Shown: positions 44,438 to 54,427, counted from the first letter of the stretch. The stretch: DNA of 64,000 nt from an uncultured Chitinophagaceae bacterium (GCA_937873715.1 CALMYJ010000011.1:1-64000); one strand, 5' to 3'. Notes: generated from the letters alone by a model not told the origin. Numbers and translations are program-made.

Positions 44438-47400
44438 ATGTTGAGTAAAAATTGTTTGTCCATTTTAGTTCCGGTAGCCCTGTGCTTCATATTTGCTGGT
44501 CAATCACCGGCACAACTTCAGTTTATAGAAAATAAAGGCCAGTGGGATAATCGCTTTGATTATAAATCTGATTTTAATACTGGATCATTTTATGTACAAA
44601 AAAATGGGTTTACGGTATTGATGCACCACGAAGCCGACCTTGAAAATTTTGCGGCTCAGATGCACGGGCATGCACATAACGATGCCGCACATAAAGAGGG
44701 TGCTGCCGCAAGGGTAGCCGCCCCGCCTGTACCTGTTTTTTCTGAAAAATTACGTTTGCGTTCTCATGCCTACCGGGTGGTTTTTTTAGGGGCCACTGGT
44801 AAAGCTGCCGCAGTGCCCGATAAGCCATTGCCTACTTACAACAATTATTTTATTGGGAAAGATTCTTCCCGGTGGAAATCCAATTGTGCCATTTACCAGG
44901 CTATAACTTACAAAAACGTATACCCCAATATTGATGTTCGGTATTATACGGACCAGGGTACGCTTAAGTACGATATAATTGTACATCCCGGCGGTAATCC
45001 CAATGAAATAACATTACAATACCAAGGTGTAGATAAGCTTGAAGTAAAAAATAAAGAACTGGTAGCCACCACATCTGTGGGAACAGTGAAAGAGTTGTAT
45101 CCCTACACCTACCAGGTTCTTGAAAAAGGGCGTGAGGTACTGGATTGTAAATACCAGGTAAAAGATAATACGGTTCGCTTTAAAGTAAGTGGTTACACCC
45201 CCGGTGCTACGCTGGTGATTGATCCTACACTTATCTTCAGTTCTTTTGCCGGCAGCACCTCCGATAACTGGGGCTACACCGCCACACCTGGGCCTGATGG
45301 CAGTTTTTTTGCCGGTGGTATTTCATTTGGTGATGGCTTCCCCGTATCACCCGGAGCTTACGACCGCACTTACAATGGCGGTATAAATGAAGATGGTAAC
45401 GGGCCTTACGATATTTCGATTATAAAACTCAGCGCAAATGGTACAAGCAGAATTTACGCTACCTATCTTGGCGGCACTGCTAACGAACAGCCCCATAGTA
45501 TGATTTGCGATGCAGAAGGCAATCTTATTGTTGCCGGACGTACCAATTCTTCTAACTATCCGCTAACACAGTCTTTAATTGGCAGTGGTGGCAATTATGA
45601 TATTGTAATTACCAAGTTAAATGCTGCAGGTACTGCTTTAATTGGTTCGGTAAAAATTGGTGGCACAGCCGATGACGGGATAAATATCAAATCAAAATAT
45701 TCTCCTGTTAATCCGCCATCACAAAATGATGGCGCATACGATACCCGCCGCAATTATGGTGATGATGCCCGTAGCGAAGTGATTATAGATGCAGCAGGTA
45801 ATATCTATATGGCCGGTTGTACACAGTCTTCCAATTTTCCCACCACCCCGGGTGTTTTTCAACCGGCATTTGGCGGTGGCCCATCTACCGGGCCGGTACG
45901 GCAGGATGGTGTTGTGTTAAAATTTAATCCCAACCTGTCGCAGGTGCTCTTCAGCAGCTTTTTTGGCGGCGCTGGCAACGATGCCTGCTTTGTACTATCC
46001 ATTAACCCTGCCAATGGTAATGTATACGTGGCTGGTGGCACCACCAGCAACAACCTGCCAGGCAGTACTGCAAACACAATTAGTACTTCGTATCAGGGTG
46101 GTGTAACTGATGGTTTTGTAACCATCATACGGCCCGATGGCAGCGCCATAGTAAGTACAACCTATATCGGCACCACCGGTAACGACCTGGTGTATGGTAT
46201 AAAATTCGATCGCTTTGGTTATCCCTATGTAAATGGTACCACCACCGGTAACTGGCCGGTGATCAATGCTTCGTTCAGCAATGCCGGCGGCAAACAGTTT
46301 ATCTGTAAGCTGCAGTCCGATTTATCCGCTTATGTGTACAGTACCGTTTTTGGCACCAATTCCGGTGTGCCTAATATTTCACCAACAGCTTTTTTGGTAG
46401 ACCGTTGCGAAAACGTATATGTGTCTGGCTGGGGCGGCACCTTCAATAACGGAAAGGGTTATCCCAATGCAGGTACATCAGGCCTGCCGGTAACACCTAA
46501 TGCCGTACAATCGGTAACGGATGGCAGTGATTTTTACTTTTTTGTGCTCGAAAAAGATGCAGCAAGCCAGTTGTTTGGTAGTTTTTTTGGCCAGCGCAAC
46601 GGTTTTAATGATCATGTGGATGGTGGTACAAGCCGCTTTGATGAAAATGGAATTATTTACCAGTCGCTCTGTGCCAATTGTGGCAACACTCCCGGTGTGT
46701 TTTTTCCAACTACTCCTGGTGTATGGGCGCCAAGCAACCGTTCGATAAACTGTGCTATGGCCTGTGTAAAAATTGAGATGAATTTTGGTGGTGTTGGCGC
46801 CAGCGTTAAAGCTACGGTTAACGGCATAGTAGATACTATTGGTTGCGTACCGCTTGATATCGTTTTTACCGATACATTGGCCAAAGGCAAAAGATATATC
46901 TGGCATTTTGGTGATGGTACCCCAAGTGAAACAACTATTGCGCCGGTAAATTCGGTGTCGCATACCTATACAGCCGAGGGTTTGTACAGGCTGATGCTCG
47001 TGTCTATCGACTCAACCACCTGCAATATTGCCGATACAGCCTATGTAAATGTAAGGGTGGGTAATAATATCATCACACCACGTTTTACAGCCATCAAGCA
47101 ACCGCCCTGCACCAACCTTACCTATAATTTTGTAAATACCACAACCGCCTCAAGGCCGGCATATAGTAATAATACATTTACCTGGGATTTTGGCGACGGC
47201 AGTCCGAGAATAAAAACAGGTTTTCAAACCGTATCGCATACTTATGCATCAGTAGGTAATTACAAAGTTACCCTGCTGGTAGATGATACTACTTTTTGTA
47301 ATGTGCCCGATTCGTTTTCTCTCAATATCAGGTTAGCCATTGTAGTTACTGCCGAAATCGGAACACCAGAAAACGCCTGTGTGGGCAAGCCAATTGCTTT

Positions 47401-48103
47401 TCAAAACAATACATTGGGCGGTTTAAGCTTTGTATGGAACTTTGGTGATGGCTCGCCGCAATCAACAGAAATAGATCCCGTACATATTTATAACCAGCCT
47501 GGCAGGTACCAGGTTACTTTAATAGCCAACGACAGCACCACCTGCAACCTCAGCGATACAGCAAGGATATTTGTAGATGTATTTGCCATACCGGTTGCCA
47601 ACTTTAATTATACGCCGCAGCCTGCCGAAGAGAACCGGCCGGCACAGTTTATCAACAGTTCGATAGGTGCTACAAGTTATAACTGGAGTTTTGGCGATGG
47701 AGAATTTTCAACACTGCCCAATCCCACGCACCAGTATAATGCCACCGGGGTGTACGAAGTATGCCTTATAGCAACCAATGCAGCAGGCTGTAGTGATACA
47801 ATTTGCAAACCGGTAGAAGCAAAAGTACTGCCGCTGCTGGATGTGCCTAACGCATTTACTCCTGGAAAATTTGGTGTAAACAGCGTGATAAAAGTTACTG
47901 GCTTTGGTATTGTACGGATGACCTGGCGCATCTACAACCGATGGGGCCAACTGGTATTTGAAACCAATAACCGTAAAGATGGATGGGATGGCACATTCAA
48001 AGGTGTTGTACAGCCAATGGATGTATATACCTATACCCTTGATGTGGAATTAAGCGATGGGGAAAAGGTGCGGAAAACAGGCGACATCACTTTATTGCGG
48101 TAA
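44438..48103 (+). CDS. Giant T9SS cargo: DUF7948, SBBP and PKD repeats, type B C-terminal domain
   Basis: A 1221-aa secreted surface protein. ATG 44438 gives signal peptide MLSKNCLSILVPVALCFIFA. Residues 30-260 form the N-terminal DUF7948-like region, followed by SBBP beta-propeller-type repeats with YLGGTAN and FGGAGND motifs. Four PKD domains carry FGDG motifs near residues 823, 917, 1000 and 1084. The end (about 1131-1221, VPNAFTP then YNRWGQLVFETN then GWDGTFKG) is a gliding-motility-associated type B sorting domain. It is secreted by T9SS; the role is probably adhesion or motility. Its PorP/SprF partner is downstream. Confidence 0.92.
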   Translation: MLSKNCLSILVPVALCFIFAGQSPAQLQFIENKGQWDNRFDYKSDFNTGSFYVQKNGFTVLMHHEADLENFAAQMHGHAHNDAAHKEGAAARVAAPPVPVFSEKLRLRSHAYRVVFLGATGKAAAVPDKPLPTYNNYFIGKDSSRWKSNCAIYQAITYKNVYPNIDVRYYTDQGTLKYDIIVHPGGNPNEITLQYQGVDKLEVKNKELVATTSVGTVKELYPYTYQVLEKGREVLDCKYQVKDNTVRFKVSGYTPGATLVIDPTLIFSSFAGSTSDNWGYTATPGPDGSFFAGGISFGDGFPVSPGAYDRTYNGGINEDGNGPYDISIIKLSANGTSRIYATYLGGTANEQPHSMICDAEGNLIVAGRTNSSNYPLTQSLIGSGGNYDIVITKLNAAGTALIGSVKIGGTADDGINIKSKYSPVNPPSQNDGAYDTRRNYGDDARSEVIIDAAGNIYMAGCTQSSNFPTTPGVFQPAFGGGPSTGPVRQDGVVLKFNPNLSQVLFSSFFGGAGNDACFVLSINPANGNVYVAGGTTSNNLPGSTANTISTSYQGGVTDGFVTIIRPDGSAIVSTTYIGTTGNDLVYGIKFDRFGYPYVNGTTTGNWPVINASFSNAGGKQFICKLQSDLSAYVYSTVFGTNSGVPNISPTAFLVDRCENVYVSGWGGTFNNGKGYPNAGTSGLPVTPNAVQSVTDGSDFYFFVLEKDAASQLFGSFFGQRNGFNDHVDGGTSRFDENGIIYQSLCANCGNTPGVFFPTTPGVWAPSNRSINCAMACVKIEMNFGGVGASVKATVNGIVDTIGCVPLDIVFTDTLAKGKRYIWHFGDGTPSETTIAPVNSVSHTYTAEGLYRLMLVSIDSTTCNIADTAYVNVRVGNNIITPRFTAIKQPPCTNLTYNFVNTTTASRPAYSNNTFTWDFGDGSPRIKTGFQTVSHTYASVGNYKVTLLVDDTTFCNVPDSFSLNIRLAIVVTAEIGTPENACVGKPIAFQNNTLGGLSFVWNFGDGSPQSTEIDPVHIYNQPGRYQVTLIANDSTTCNLSDTARIFVDVFAIPVANFNYTPQPAEENRPAQFINSSIGATSYNWSFGDGEFSTLPNPTHQYNATGVYEVCLIATNAAGCSDTICKPVEAKVLPLLDVPNAFTPGKFGVNSVIKVTGFGIVRMTWRIYNRWGQLVFETNNRKDGWDGTFKGVVQPMDVYTYTLDVELSDGEKVRKTGDITLLR

Positions 48104-48184
48104 AAACGAACAATTTCCTTTTTTAGGTTTTTATATTGAATATAATTGAAGAACTTTAATAGCACACGTATTAGCCCGTTAGCA

Positions 48185-49213
48185 ATGAAAGCCTGTTTCA
48201 AAATATTAGTACTTACTATTTTACTCTTCCAGGTAAACGGGCAATTGTACGCACAGGATTTACATTTTTCGCAGTTTTTTAATTCCCCGCTTACTACCAA
48301 TCCTGCCAACACGGGCTTTTTGCCTGATGCTGATTACAGGGTTGGCGCTAACTTTCGCAACCAGTGGTCGTCTATTTTAGCAGCGCCGTACAAAACAGTA
48401 AGCGCCTTTGCCGATGCCCAGGTTTTTAGAGACAGGCTGGATAATGGCTGGCTGGGTATAGGTGGGCTTTTGCTAAGCGATGTGGCAGGTAGCGGCGGCC
48501 TTCGCTCCACAAAAATTTATGGTTCCATAGCTTATCATCAAATGCTGGGCAACAGCAGCCTGCTTTCGGCAGGGTTTAATGTAGGCTGGGCAAATAAGCG
48601 TATCGATCAAAGCAGGCTTAAATTTCCCGACCAGTTCGACGGCCGTTTTTTTGATGGCACTTTACCCACTTCGGTAATACTTACCAATACCAATGTGAGT
48701 TATTTTGATATGCAGGTGGGAGTCAATTACGCCTACTTTCCTGATGAAGATATTTATATTAATGGCGGTTACTCTATTCATCATGTTAACAGGCCCAGGG
48801 AAACATTCTTCGGCGAATCGTCTGAAACAAGTATTATTCCCATGCGCCATATCGGTTTTGTAAATGCCCTGGTAAAAGTAGATCCAAGGGTGATACTCAA
48901 TCCTAATATTTATTATACCAACCAGGCAAAAGCCAGCGAATTTATGGTAGGTTTAAATGCCAATTACGATTTGGGTAACAGCGGCGAAAAACAATTGATT
49001 GCCGGGCTGTATTACCGCAATGGGGATGCTATAATACCCATGCTGGGTTTCGAAATAAAAAACATACGCTTCACCTTTAGTTACGATGCCACCACTTCGC
49101 CACTGCGTAATTTTAATAATATGCAGGGTGCCCAGGAAATGAGCCTGATTAAAAAAGGTTTTTATAACGAAACAGGCAGCGCTTCCAAAGCTGTGCTGTG
49201 CCCCAGGTTTTAA
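48185..49213 (+). CDS. PorP/SprF-family T9SS outer-membrane protein
   Basis: A 342-aa predicted beta-barrel of the PorP/SprF family, which anchors type B T9SS substrates at the outer membrane. ATG 48185 gives signal peptide MKACFKILVLTILLFQVNGQ; an in-frame TTG at 48146 is rejected. Diagnostic features: DLHFSQFFNSPLTTNPANTG, VGANFRNQWSSI and a C-terminal FTFSYDATTSPLRNF. It sits 81 bases after the T9SS cargo gene, the usual pairing of cargo and PorP-like partner. Confidence 0.93.
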   Translation: MKACFKILVLTILLFQVNGQLYAQDLHFSQFFNSPLTTNPANTGFLPDADYRVGANFRNQWSSILAAPYKTVSAFADAQVFRDRLDNGWLGIGGLLLSDVAGSGGLRSTKIYGSIAYHQMLGNSSLLSAGFNVGWANKRIDQSRLKFPDQFDGRFFDGTLPTSVILTNTNVSYFDMQVGVNYAYFPDEDIYINGGYSIHHVNRPRETFFGESSETSIIPMRHIGFVNALVKVDPRVILNPNIYYTNQAKASEFMVGLNANYDLGNSGEKQLIAGLYYRNGDAIIPMLGFEIKNIRFTFSYDATTSPLRNFNNMQGAQEMSLIKKGFYNETGSASKAVLCPRF

Positions 49214-49333
49214 CCGCATAAAAATAGTCGCTTCATCCCTGTTTAAATTTATGGAAACCCTTCTTTGCAGCATCTGATTGCAAACGGCGCCGGTTTTGAA
49301 TTTTATTTTTTCTTTCATTCAAAACCTTTTACC

Positions 49334-50131
49334 ATGAACAGTAATGAAATACTCCAGGCCGATGTACTGGATATAATTTTTTTGAACCGCAACAAAAGTT
49401 ACGGTGCATACCGCTTACGCAAATTTTATCCTGAACGCATAAAAATGGCGCTTGCATTGGTGCTTGTCCTGTCCTCTCTTTTTTCTATGCTGGTATTGCT
49501 GCCTGCAGGCGCAGGGCAGCGGTATGCAAAAGCAGTGCCGCATGAAACCAAACTGCTGCAATTACCTGTTGAAAAGCCGGAGCAGGCCAAACCACAGCAG
49601 CAGCATCATTTACCTCCCGGCAGTAAACGGGCTTATACTAACCGGGTATTGATTACAGATAAAAAAGACAGCGCAAATATTATTGAAGATTTTACCAGCC
49701 GGTATATCGTTAGTCCGGGTTATACCGGAGAAGGGGATATCCCTTTTATAGAAGATGCACAGTTAGTACAGGAAGTACCGGTAAGTACCGGGCCTGCAAA
49801 AATTAAAACGGAAGAGCCGGTGAATGACCCGGAAGTGCAGCCAATGTACCCGGGTGGTATGGTGGCTTTCAGGCGTTTTTTAGAACAGCATCTTAAAACA
49901 CCGGATGATATCCATGCAGGTACTGCCGTGCAGGTGCGTATAAAATGTGTAATTGGATACGATGGTCAATTGCGAAACTTTGAAGTATTGCAGGATGGCG
50001 GAAAACCATTTAATGAAGAAGTAATAAGGGTTTTAAAAAAAATGCCCCGGTGGATACCCGGCAAATCCAATGGCATGGATGTGGCCGCCTATCATATCAT
50101 ACCGGTAAAGTTTGTAAACTGGGATGAATGA
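49334..50131 (+). CDS. TonB-family energy transducer
   Basis: A 265-aa inner-membrane protein. ATG 49334 (MNSNEILQADVLDIIFLNRN) is preferred to an in-frame ATG at 49265. One transmembrane helix (about 36-56), a Pro/Gln-rich periplasmic linker, and a C-terminal TonB domain (about 185-265: VQPMYPGGMVAFRRFLEQHL, IGYDGQLRNFEVLQDG). It would couple proton-motive force from ExbB/ExbD to TonB-dependent receptors. No exbB or exbD is in the window, although homologues elsewhere are usually preceded by them. Confidence 0.9.
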   Translation: MNSNEILQADVLDIIFLNRNKSYGAYRLRKFYPERIKMALALVLVLSSLFSMLVLLPAGAGQRYAKAVPHETKLLQLPVEKPEQAKPQQQHHLPPGSKRAYTNRVLITDKKDSANIIEDFTSRYIVSPGYTGEGDIPFIEDAQLVQEVPVSTGPAKIKTEEPVNDPEVQPMYPGGMVAFRRFLEQHLKTPDDIHAGTAVQVRIKCVIGYDGQLRNFEVLQDGGKPFNEEVIRVLKKMPRWIPGKSNGMDVAAYHIIPVKFVNWDE

Positions 50132-50250
50132 TTTCTGATATTTTACAGTAATTTGGCGGCCCGCCGCTGTACTGGAACAGGCAAGTGCAGCCACATTATT
50201 TTAAATACATCCCTGCACCTGCAATTATTTAATCATTATAATTAAATTAT

Positions 50251-50508
50251 ATGGCACTCGAAGAATTTGAAAAAGAGGAATTGAGCACAAGGGAAAAGGG
50301 AATCGTTCGTATGCGGAGTATTACCAATTACGGGATGGGGATATTTTTGGTGGTTGCCGGTTTTTTCTTCATGTTCCCAACAAAATATTCCTGGGAATTT
50401 TTGAGCCGGTACGATCCGGTGCTCATTAAAATTTTTGCCGTTTTGTGCTGGCTGTACGGTTCGTTCAGGATATACCGGGGATACAAAAAAAACTATTTTA
50501 GGGATTGA
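50251..50508 (+). CDS. Small two-helix membrane protein
   Basis: An 85-aa protein with a charged N-terminus (MALEEFEKEELSTREKG) and two hydrophobic segments (about 29-46 and 56-74), then a basic tail RGYKKNYFRD. No family named. Its stop overlaps the start of the PstS-like gene (TGATG), so the two are translated in concert. Its conserved place after tonB suggests a part in the same energised system, but that is inference. Confidence 0.75.
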   Translation: MALEEFEKEELSTREKGIVRMRSITNYGMGIFLVVAGFFFMFPTKYSWEFLSRYDPVLIKIFAVLCWLYGSFRIYRGYKKNYFRD

Positions 50509-51461
50509 TGAATATTGTACTACATCTATTGCGAAAGGGAGCGCTACAGGTATTGCCGGTTTTTTTGCTTTTTTCCTGTACTCAACAAAGCAGCACTAAT
50601 GTGCCCGCTGATTCACCCTACAGCGGTGCCATTACTATTAGTGTTGATGAATCTTTTAAGCCGGTAATTGATGAACAAATTGCAATGTATGAGGGCTCGT
50701 ACCCCGGTACAAAAATTACGGCTAATTATAAACCCGAGGCAGAATGTATAAAAGATTTGCTTTGGGATACTGCTACCCGTTTGATAATAGTAACCCGTAG
50801 CCTTAATGAAAAAGAAGAAAAGTACCTGGCCGATTCGCTGGGGTATAAGCCGATATGGGATCGTATTGCTACCGATGCACTGGCATTGGTACTGCATCCC
50901 AAAGCTGCCGACTCCACATTTACTATTGATGAATTACGGGGTATGCTGGATGGTACGTTAAAAAAAGGTTATCAAATGGTATTTGACGGACTCAATGCAA
51001 CCAGTAACATCCGTTATGCCATCGATAGTATATTAAAGGGAAGACAGTTTGATACAAGTGTGGTACGTGCCGTAAAAAACAGCCAGGCAGTACTCGATTA
51101 TGTGGCCGCCACACCCAATGCCATTGGCATGGTAGGTATTAGCTGGATTGGAAACCCCGAAATAAAAGAACAGGTGGAAATGTTAAAAAAAGTAAAGCTT
51201 GCTTACATTAATTGCAGTTGGTGTGCCGATTCGGCTTTTGTAAAGCCCACACAACTGGGTATTATGAGCAGGCGGTATCCGCTGGTACGGGGTTTGTATT
51301 ATATTATTAAAGAAAACTACTCTGGCTTAGGTTCTGGTTTTGTTAGTTTTATGCGGTTTGAAAGAGGCCAGCTCATTTTCAGGCGTGCTTATCTCTCTCC
51401 TGCAAAAATTGGTTTTCATGTACGAAGCGTAAAAATTAATGAACATTTGCCAAAAGATTAG
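50508..51461 (+). CDS. PstS-like substrate-binding lipoprotein
   Basis: A 317-aa predicted lipoprotein (ATG 50508, MNIVLHLLRKGALQVLPVFL then LFS-C), related to phosphate-binding PstS proteins: AITISVDESFKPVIDEQIAM at the start, RLIIVTRSLNEKE, ATDALALVLHP, and IGMVGISWIG. No pstCAB genes are near, so it may sense or bind an anion for another function. Its start overlaps the previous stop. A TPR-protein gene follows after 61 bases. Phosphate binding is not shown. Confidence 0.85.
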   Translation: MNIVLHLLRKGALQVLPVFLLFSCTQQSSTNVPADSPYSGAITISVDESFKPVIDEQIAMYEGSYPGTKITANYKPEAECIKDLLWDTATRLIIVTRSLNEKEEKYLADSLGYKPIWDRIATDALALVLHPKAADSTFTIDELRGMLDGTLKKGYQMVFDGLNATSNIRYAIDSILKGRQFDTSVVRAVKNSQAVLDYVAATPNAIGMVGISWIGNPEIKEQVEMLKKVKLAYINCSWCADSAFVKPTQLGIMSRRYPLVRGLYYIIKENYSGLGSGFVSFMRFERGQLIFRRAYLSPAKIGFHVRSVKINEHLPKD

Positions 51462-51522
51462 TCCGGCAGGGCGGTGGGTACGGCAGAAATTAATATCATT
51501 GCACAGACAAAACAAACATACA

Positions 51523-53193
51523 ATGAAGATGATTAAAACAGTTTTTTTGTTAGCAGTTTCACTTTTTTCAACCGTGTTGCTGCAAGCACAAACTTTAGAA
51601 GAAGGCAGAAAGTTTTTGTATTATGAAAGGTACAAAAGTGCTAAAGCCGTTTTCGAAAAATTAGTATCAGCCAACCCTGCAAATACAGAAGCAGTATACT
51701 GGTTAGGACAAACCATGCTTGCCGGCGATGAAATTCATGGGTTGGAACAATCTAAAGAGTTGTATCAAAAAGCCTTATCCACTAATACCAACAGTCCTTT
51801 ATTAATAGCAGGCATAGGCCATATTGAATTGCTCGAAGGCAAAACCCAGGATGCCCGTAATCGTTTTGAAACAGCTATTAGTTTGAGCAAGGCAAAAGAT
51901 GCAGCAGTGCTTAATGCAGTGGGTTATGCTAACGTAGCTGCAAAAGCTGGTGATGTGCAATATGCCATTGAAAAACTGAAAATGGCCACCACCATAAAAA
52001 AAATGAACGATCCTGATGTGTATGTTAACCTCGGCGATGCTTATAAAAAAATAGGTGAGGGTGGCCCGGCGCAAAGTGCTTATGAAAATGCATTAGCGCT
52101 TAATCCAAATTATGCCCGGGCATCTTATCGTATCGGAAAAATATATCAAACACAGGGGCCGCAGCAGCGTGAAATAACCATGCGTTATTATAATGAAGCC
52201 ATTGCTAAAGATGCCACTTATGCACCAGTGTACGAAAATCTTTACCAGTATTTGTACACCACCGATGTAGGCCAGAGTGCCGAATACCTCGAAAAATTCC
52301 TGGCCAATACAGATGATGATCCTAAAAACTGTTATTACAGGGCATCGATGAAATATGCCCAGGGCTTGTTTGATCAGGCTATTGCCAGTGCAGATGATTG
52401 TATTAAAGGCAGTACAGAGCCATATCCCAATCTTTATGGGCTTAAAGCTTATTCTTACGACAGGCTGGGCGACTCCCTGAAAGCAAAAGCAGCATTTGAG
52501 TCATATTTTAAAAACCAGCTTCCTGAAAAAATTGGCCCTACCGATTATGCCAAATATGCCGAAGTGTTGCTGAAGTTTCCCGACCAGGAAGCCGAAGCTA
52601 TCTCTTTTGTAGAAAAAGCCATAGCCGCCGATACCACCGAAGCCGGTAAAATTGCCCTGATGAAAACTATGGCCACAAAATATGAAGCACAGAAGCAATT
52701 TAAAGAGGCCGGAGACTGGTACAGTAAAATTGTGGCAACCAAAAAGAATGTAACCAAAACAGACCTTTACTATGCAGGGTACAACTACTTCCGCGGCGGC
52801 GAGTACAATGCTTCTATAGATGTATTTAACAAGTATGGCGAAAAGTTTCCGGAAGATGCATTTAGCTACTATATGATTGGTAAAGCCAAATGGGCTATTG
52901 ATTCCACAATGACGGAAGGGCTGGCCAATGATGCTTTTGCAAAAGCAATTGAGGTAGGCCTTGCCGATACCGTGCGCTACAAAAATCAGTTGATTGGCAG
53001 CTACAAATACTTTATTGTATACAACGCTACTATCAAAAGGGATAAAGCCGCAGCACTGGATTATTGCGATAAGGTACTCTGGCTCGACCCTGCCGATTCA
53101 GAAACACAAAGCAATAAAAACCTTATTTCGGGTATGAACCTGAATGCACCGGCACCCAGGCAGCAAAAGCCGGCAGGCAGTAAAGGAAAGTAA
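51523..53193 (+). CDS. TPR-repeat secreted protein
   Basis: A 556-aa exported protein; ATG 51523 (MKMIKTVFLLAVSLFSTVLL, cleavage near QAQ-T) is used rather than a start at 51439 that overlaps the PstS-like gene. Several tetratricopeptide repeats are visible, for example VYWLGQTMLAGDEIHGLEQS, YVNLGDAYKKIGEGGPAQSA with YENALALNPNYARASYRIGK and later NYFRGGEYNASIDVFNKYG. It should act as a periplasmic or outer-membrane scaffold. It ends the tonB cluster and is followed by a terminator. Confidence 0.88.
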   Translation: MKMIKTVFLLAVSLFSTVLLQAQTLEEGRKFLYYERYKSAKAVFEKLVSANPANTEAVYWLGQTMLAGDEIHGLEQSKELYQKALSTNTNSPLLIAGIGHIELLEGKTQDARNRFETAISLSKAKDAAVLNAVGYANVAAKAGDVQYAIEKLKMATTIKKMNDPDVYVNLGDAYKKIGEGGPAQSAYENALALNPNYARASYRIGKIYQTQGPQQREITMRYYNEAIAKDATYAPVYENLYQYLYTTDVGQSAEYLEKFLANTDDDPKNCYYRASMKYAQGLFDQAIASADDCIKGSTEPYPNLYGLKAYSYDRLGDSLKAKAAFESYFKNQLPEKIGPTDYAKYAEVLLKFPDQEAEAISFVEKAIAADTTEAGKIALMKTMATKYEAQKQFKEAGDWYSKIVATKKNVTKTDLYYAGYNYFRGGEYNASIDVFNKYGEKFPEDAFSYYMIGKAKWAIDSTMTEGLANDAFAKAIEVGLADTVRYKNQLIGSYKYFIVYNATIKRDKAAALDYCDKVLWLDPADSETQSNKNLISGMNLNAPAPRQQKPAGSKGK

Positions 53194-53256
53194 GCAAATG
53201 CAACCCCTTTGGCTCAATCGTATCCCGTTGTGATATTGAGTTATGTAATAATATAT

Positions 53257-53293
53257 AAGTCCCCGTGTTAAAAGCATGGGGATTTATTTTTTT
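53257..53293 (+). terminator. Terminator after the TPR gene
   Basis: An 11-bp stem, AAGTCCCCGTG (53257-53267) with CATGGGGATTT (53275-53285), two G-U pairs, seven-base loop, then ATTTTTTT. It separates the tonB cluster from the nuo operon. Confidence 0.8.
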
Positions 53294-53309
53294 AGTAAAA
53301 AAATCCCGG

Positions 53310-53339
53310 TTGTTTTTTAGCAGCCCTGCCTTATTTTTG
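53310..53339 (+). promoter_or_regulatory. Putative promoter of the nuo operon
   Basis: TTG at 53310-53312, a 19-base spacer and TATTTTTG (53332-53339), an exact TAnnTTTG. The nuoA ATG begins only 4 bases after the box, so the mRNA would start at or within a base or two of the start codon (leaderless or nearly so). Confidence 0.6.
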
Positions 53340-53343
53340 CCGC

Positions 53344-53739
53344 ATGCAATATTTTTTTCTCCAGGCTGCTGATATCAACAATGCAGAAAATTATTTGCCC
53401 ATTGGTATCCAGTTAATTTTTGCGGCAGGTTTTGTAGCTACAATGATGGGGCTTACGCATTTTTTTGGCCCCAAAAGAACAACCGCAGATAAGCTGCAAA
53501 ACTTTGAAAGCGGTATTGAAATTAAAGGCAATGCCCGCCAGCCAATGGCCATCAAATATTTCCTGGTGGCTATTTTGTTTGTCCTTTTCGATGTGGAGGT
53601 GATTTTCTTTTATCCCTATGCGGTTAATTTCAGGGAACTGGGCTGGCAGGGATTTTTGGCAGTTATGATGTTTGTGGGGCTCTTTATATCTGGCTTCATT
53701 TACATCATTAAAAAAGGTGCACTCGATTGGGAGGATTAG
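53344..53739 (+). CDS. nuoA: NADH-quinone oxidoreductase subunit A
   Basis: A 131-aa membrane subunit of complex I at the quinone-side hinge. Three transmembrane helices. Conserved motifs: FFGPKRTTADKLQNFESGIE and FDVEVIFFYPYAVNF. Length is normal. The ATG 53344 lies immediately after a perfect -7 promoter box. It is the first gene of the complex I operon, which continues to the window end. Confidence 0.95.
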   Translation: MQYFFLQAADINNAENYLPIGIQLIFAAGFVATMMGLTHFFGPKRTTADKLQNFESGIEIKGNARQPMAIKYFLVAILFVLFDVEVIFFYPYAVNFRELGWQGFLAVMMFVGLFISGFIYIIKKGALDWED

Positions 53740-53863
53740 GCATATTGATAAATGTTGAATGATAAGTTTTAAATAATTGCTCTTATTACAACTTTACACC
53801 GGGTAATGTGTTTTGAACAGGAGTACTCATTCAACCTTTTGCATTTAAAAATTAAAATAGATC

Positions 53864-54427
53864 ATGGCACGTCCCGTACAATATAACGTAAAACAAAAAG
53901 AGGTAGAAATACCGGAAGGCTATTTTGGTGAGGGGTTTATGGCTACCAAATTTGATTCGGTGGTTGGCCTTGCCCGCCAAAACTCCATTTGGCCGTTGCC
54001 CTTTGCCACCAGTTGCTGTGGTATCGAATTTATGGCTACGGCTGCCTCACATTACGATATAGCCAGGTTTGGTGCCGAGCGGATGAGCTTTTCACCACGC
54101 CAGTGCGATTTATTGATGGTGATGGGTACCATCTCCAAAAAAATGGGCCCGGTATTGCGGCAGGTGTACCTGCAGATGGCCGAGCCACGCTGGGTATTGT
54201 CGGTAGGTGCCTGTGCCTGCAGCGGCGGTATTTTTGATACCTATTCTGTGTTGCAGGGGATTGATCAGATTATTCCTGTAGATGTATACGTGCCGGGGTG
54301 CCCGCCAAGGCCCGAAGCTATTTTAGATGGCTTTTTGAGGATACAGGATTTGGTGGGTAAAGAAGGCCTGCGCCGCAGAAATACAGAACAATATAAGGAG
54401 TTGCTGGGGAGTTATGGAATACAGTAA
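53864..54427 (+). CDS. nuoB: NADH-quinone oxidoreductase subunit B
   Basis: A 187-aa peripheral subunit of complex I carrying the terminal 4Fe-4S cluster N2, next to the quinone site. Cluster cysteines appear in [18 protein letters not shown] and [11 protein letters not shown] 53864 ([11 protein letters not shown]) follows a 124-base AT-rich spacer after nuoA. The length is typical. Confidence 0.96.
   Translation: MARPVQYNVKQKEVEIPEGYFGEGFMATKFDSVVGLARQNSIWPLPFATSCCGIEFMATAASHYDIARFGAERMSFSPRQCDLLMVMGTISKKMGPVLRQVYLQMAEPRWVLSVGACACSGGIFDTYSVLQGIDQIIPVDVYVPGCPPRPEAILDGFLRIQDLVGKEGLRRRNTEQYKELLGSYGIQ

Noticed and set aside
46478..46963. Minus-strand frame of 161 codons in the giant PKD protein
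   Set aside because: Antisense to SBBP/PKD repeats; low-complexity translation without signal or domain.
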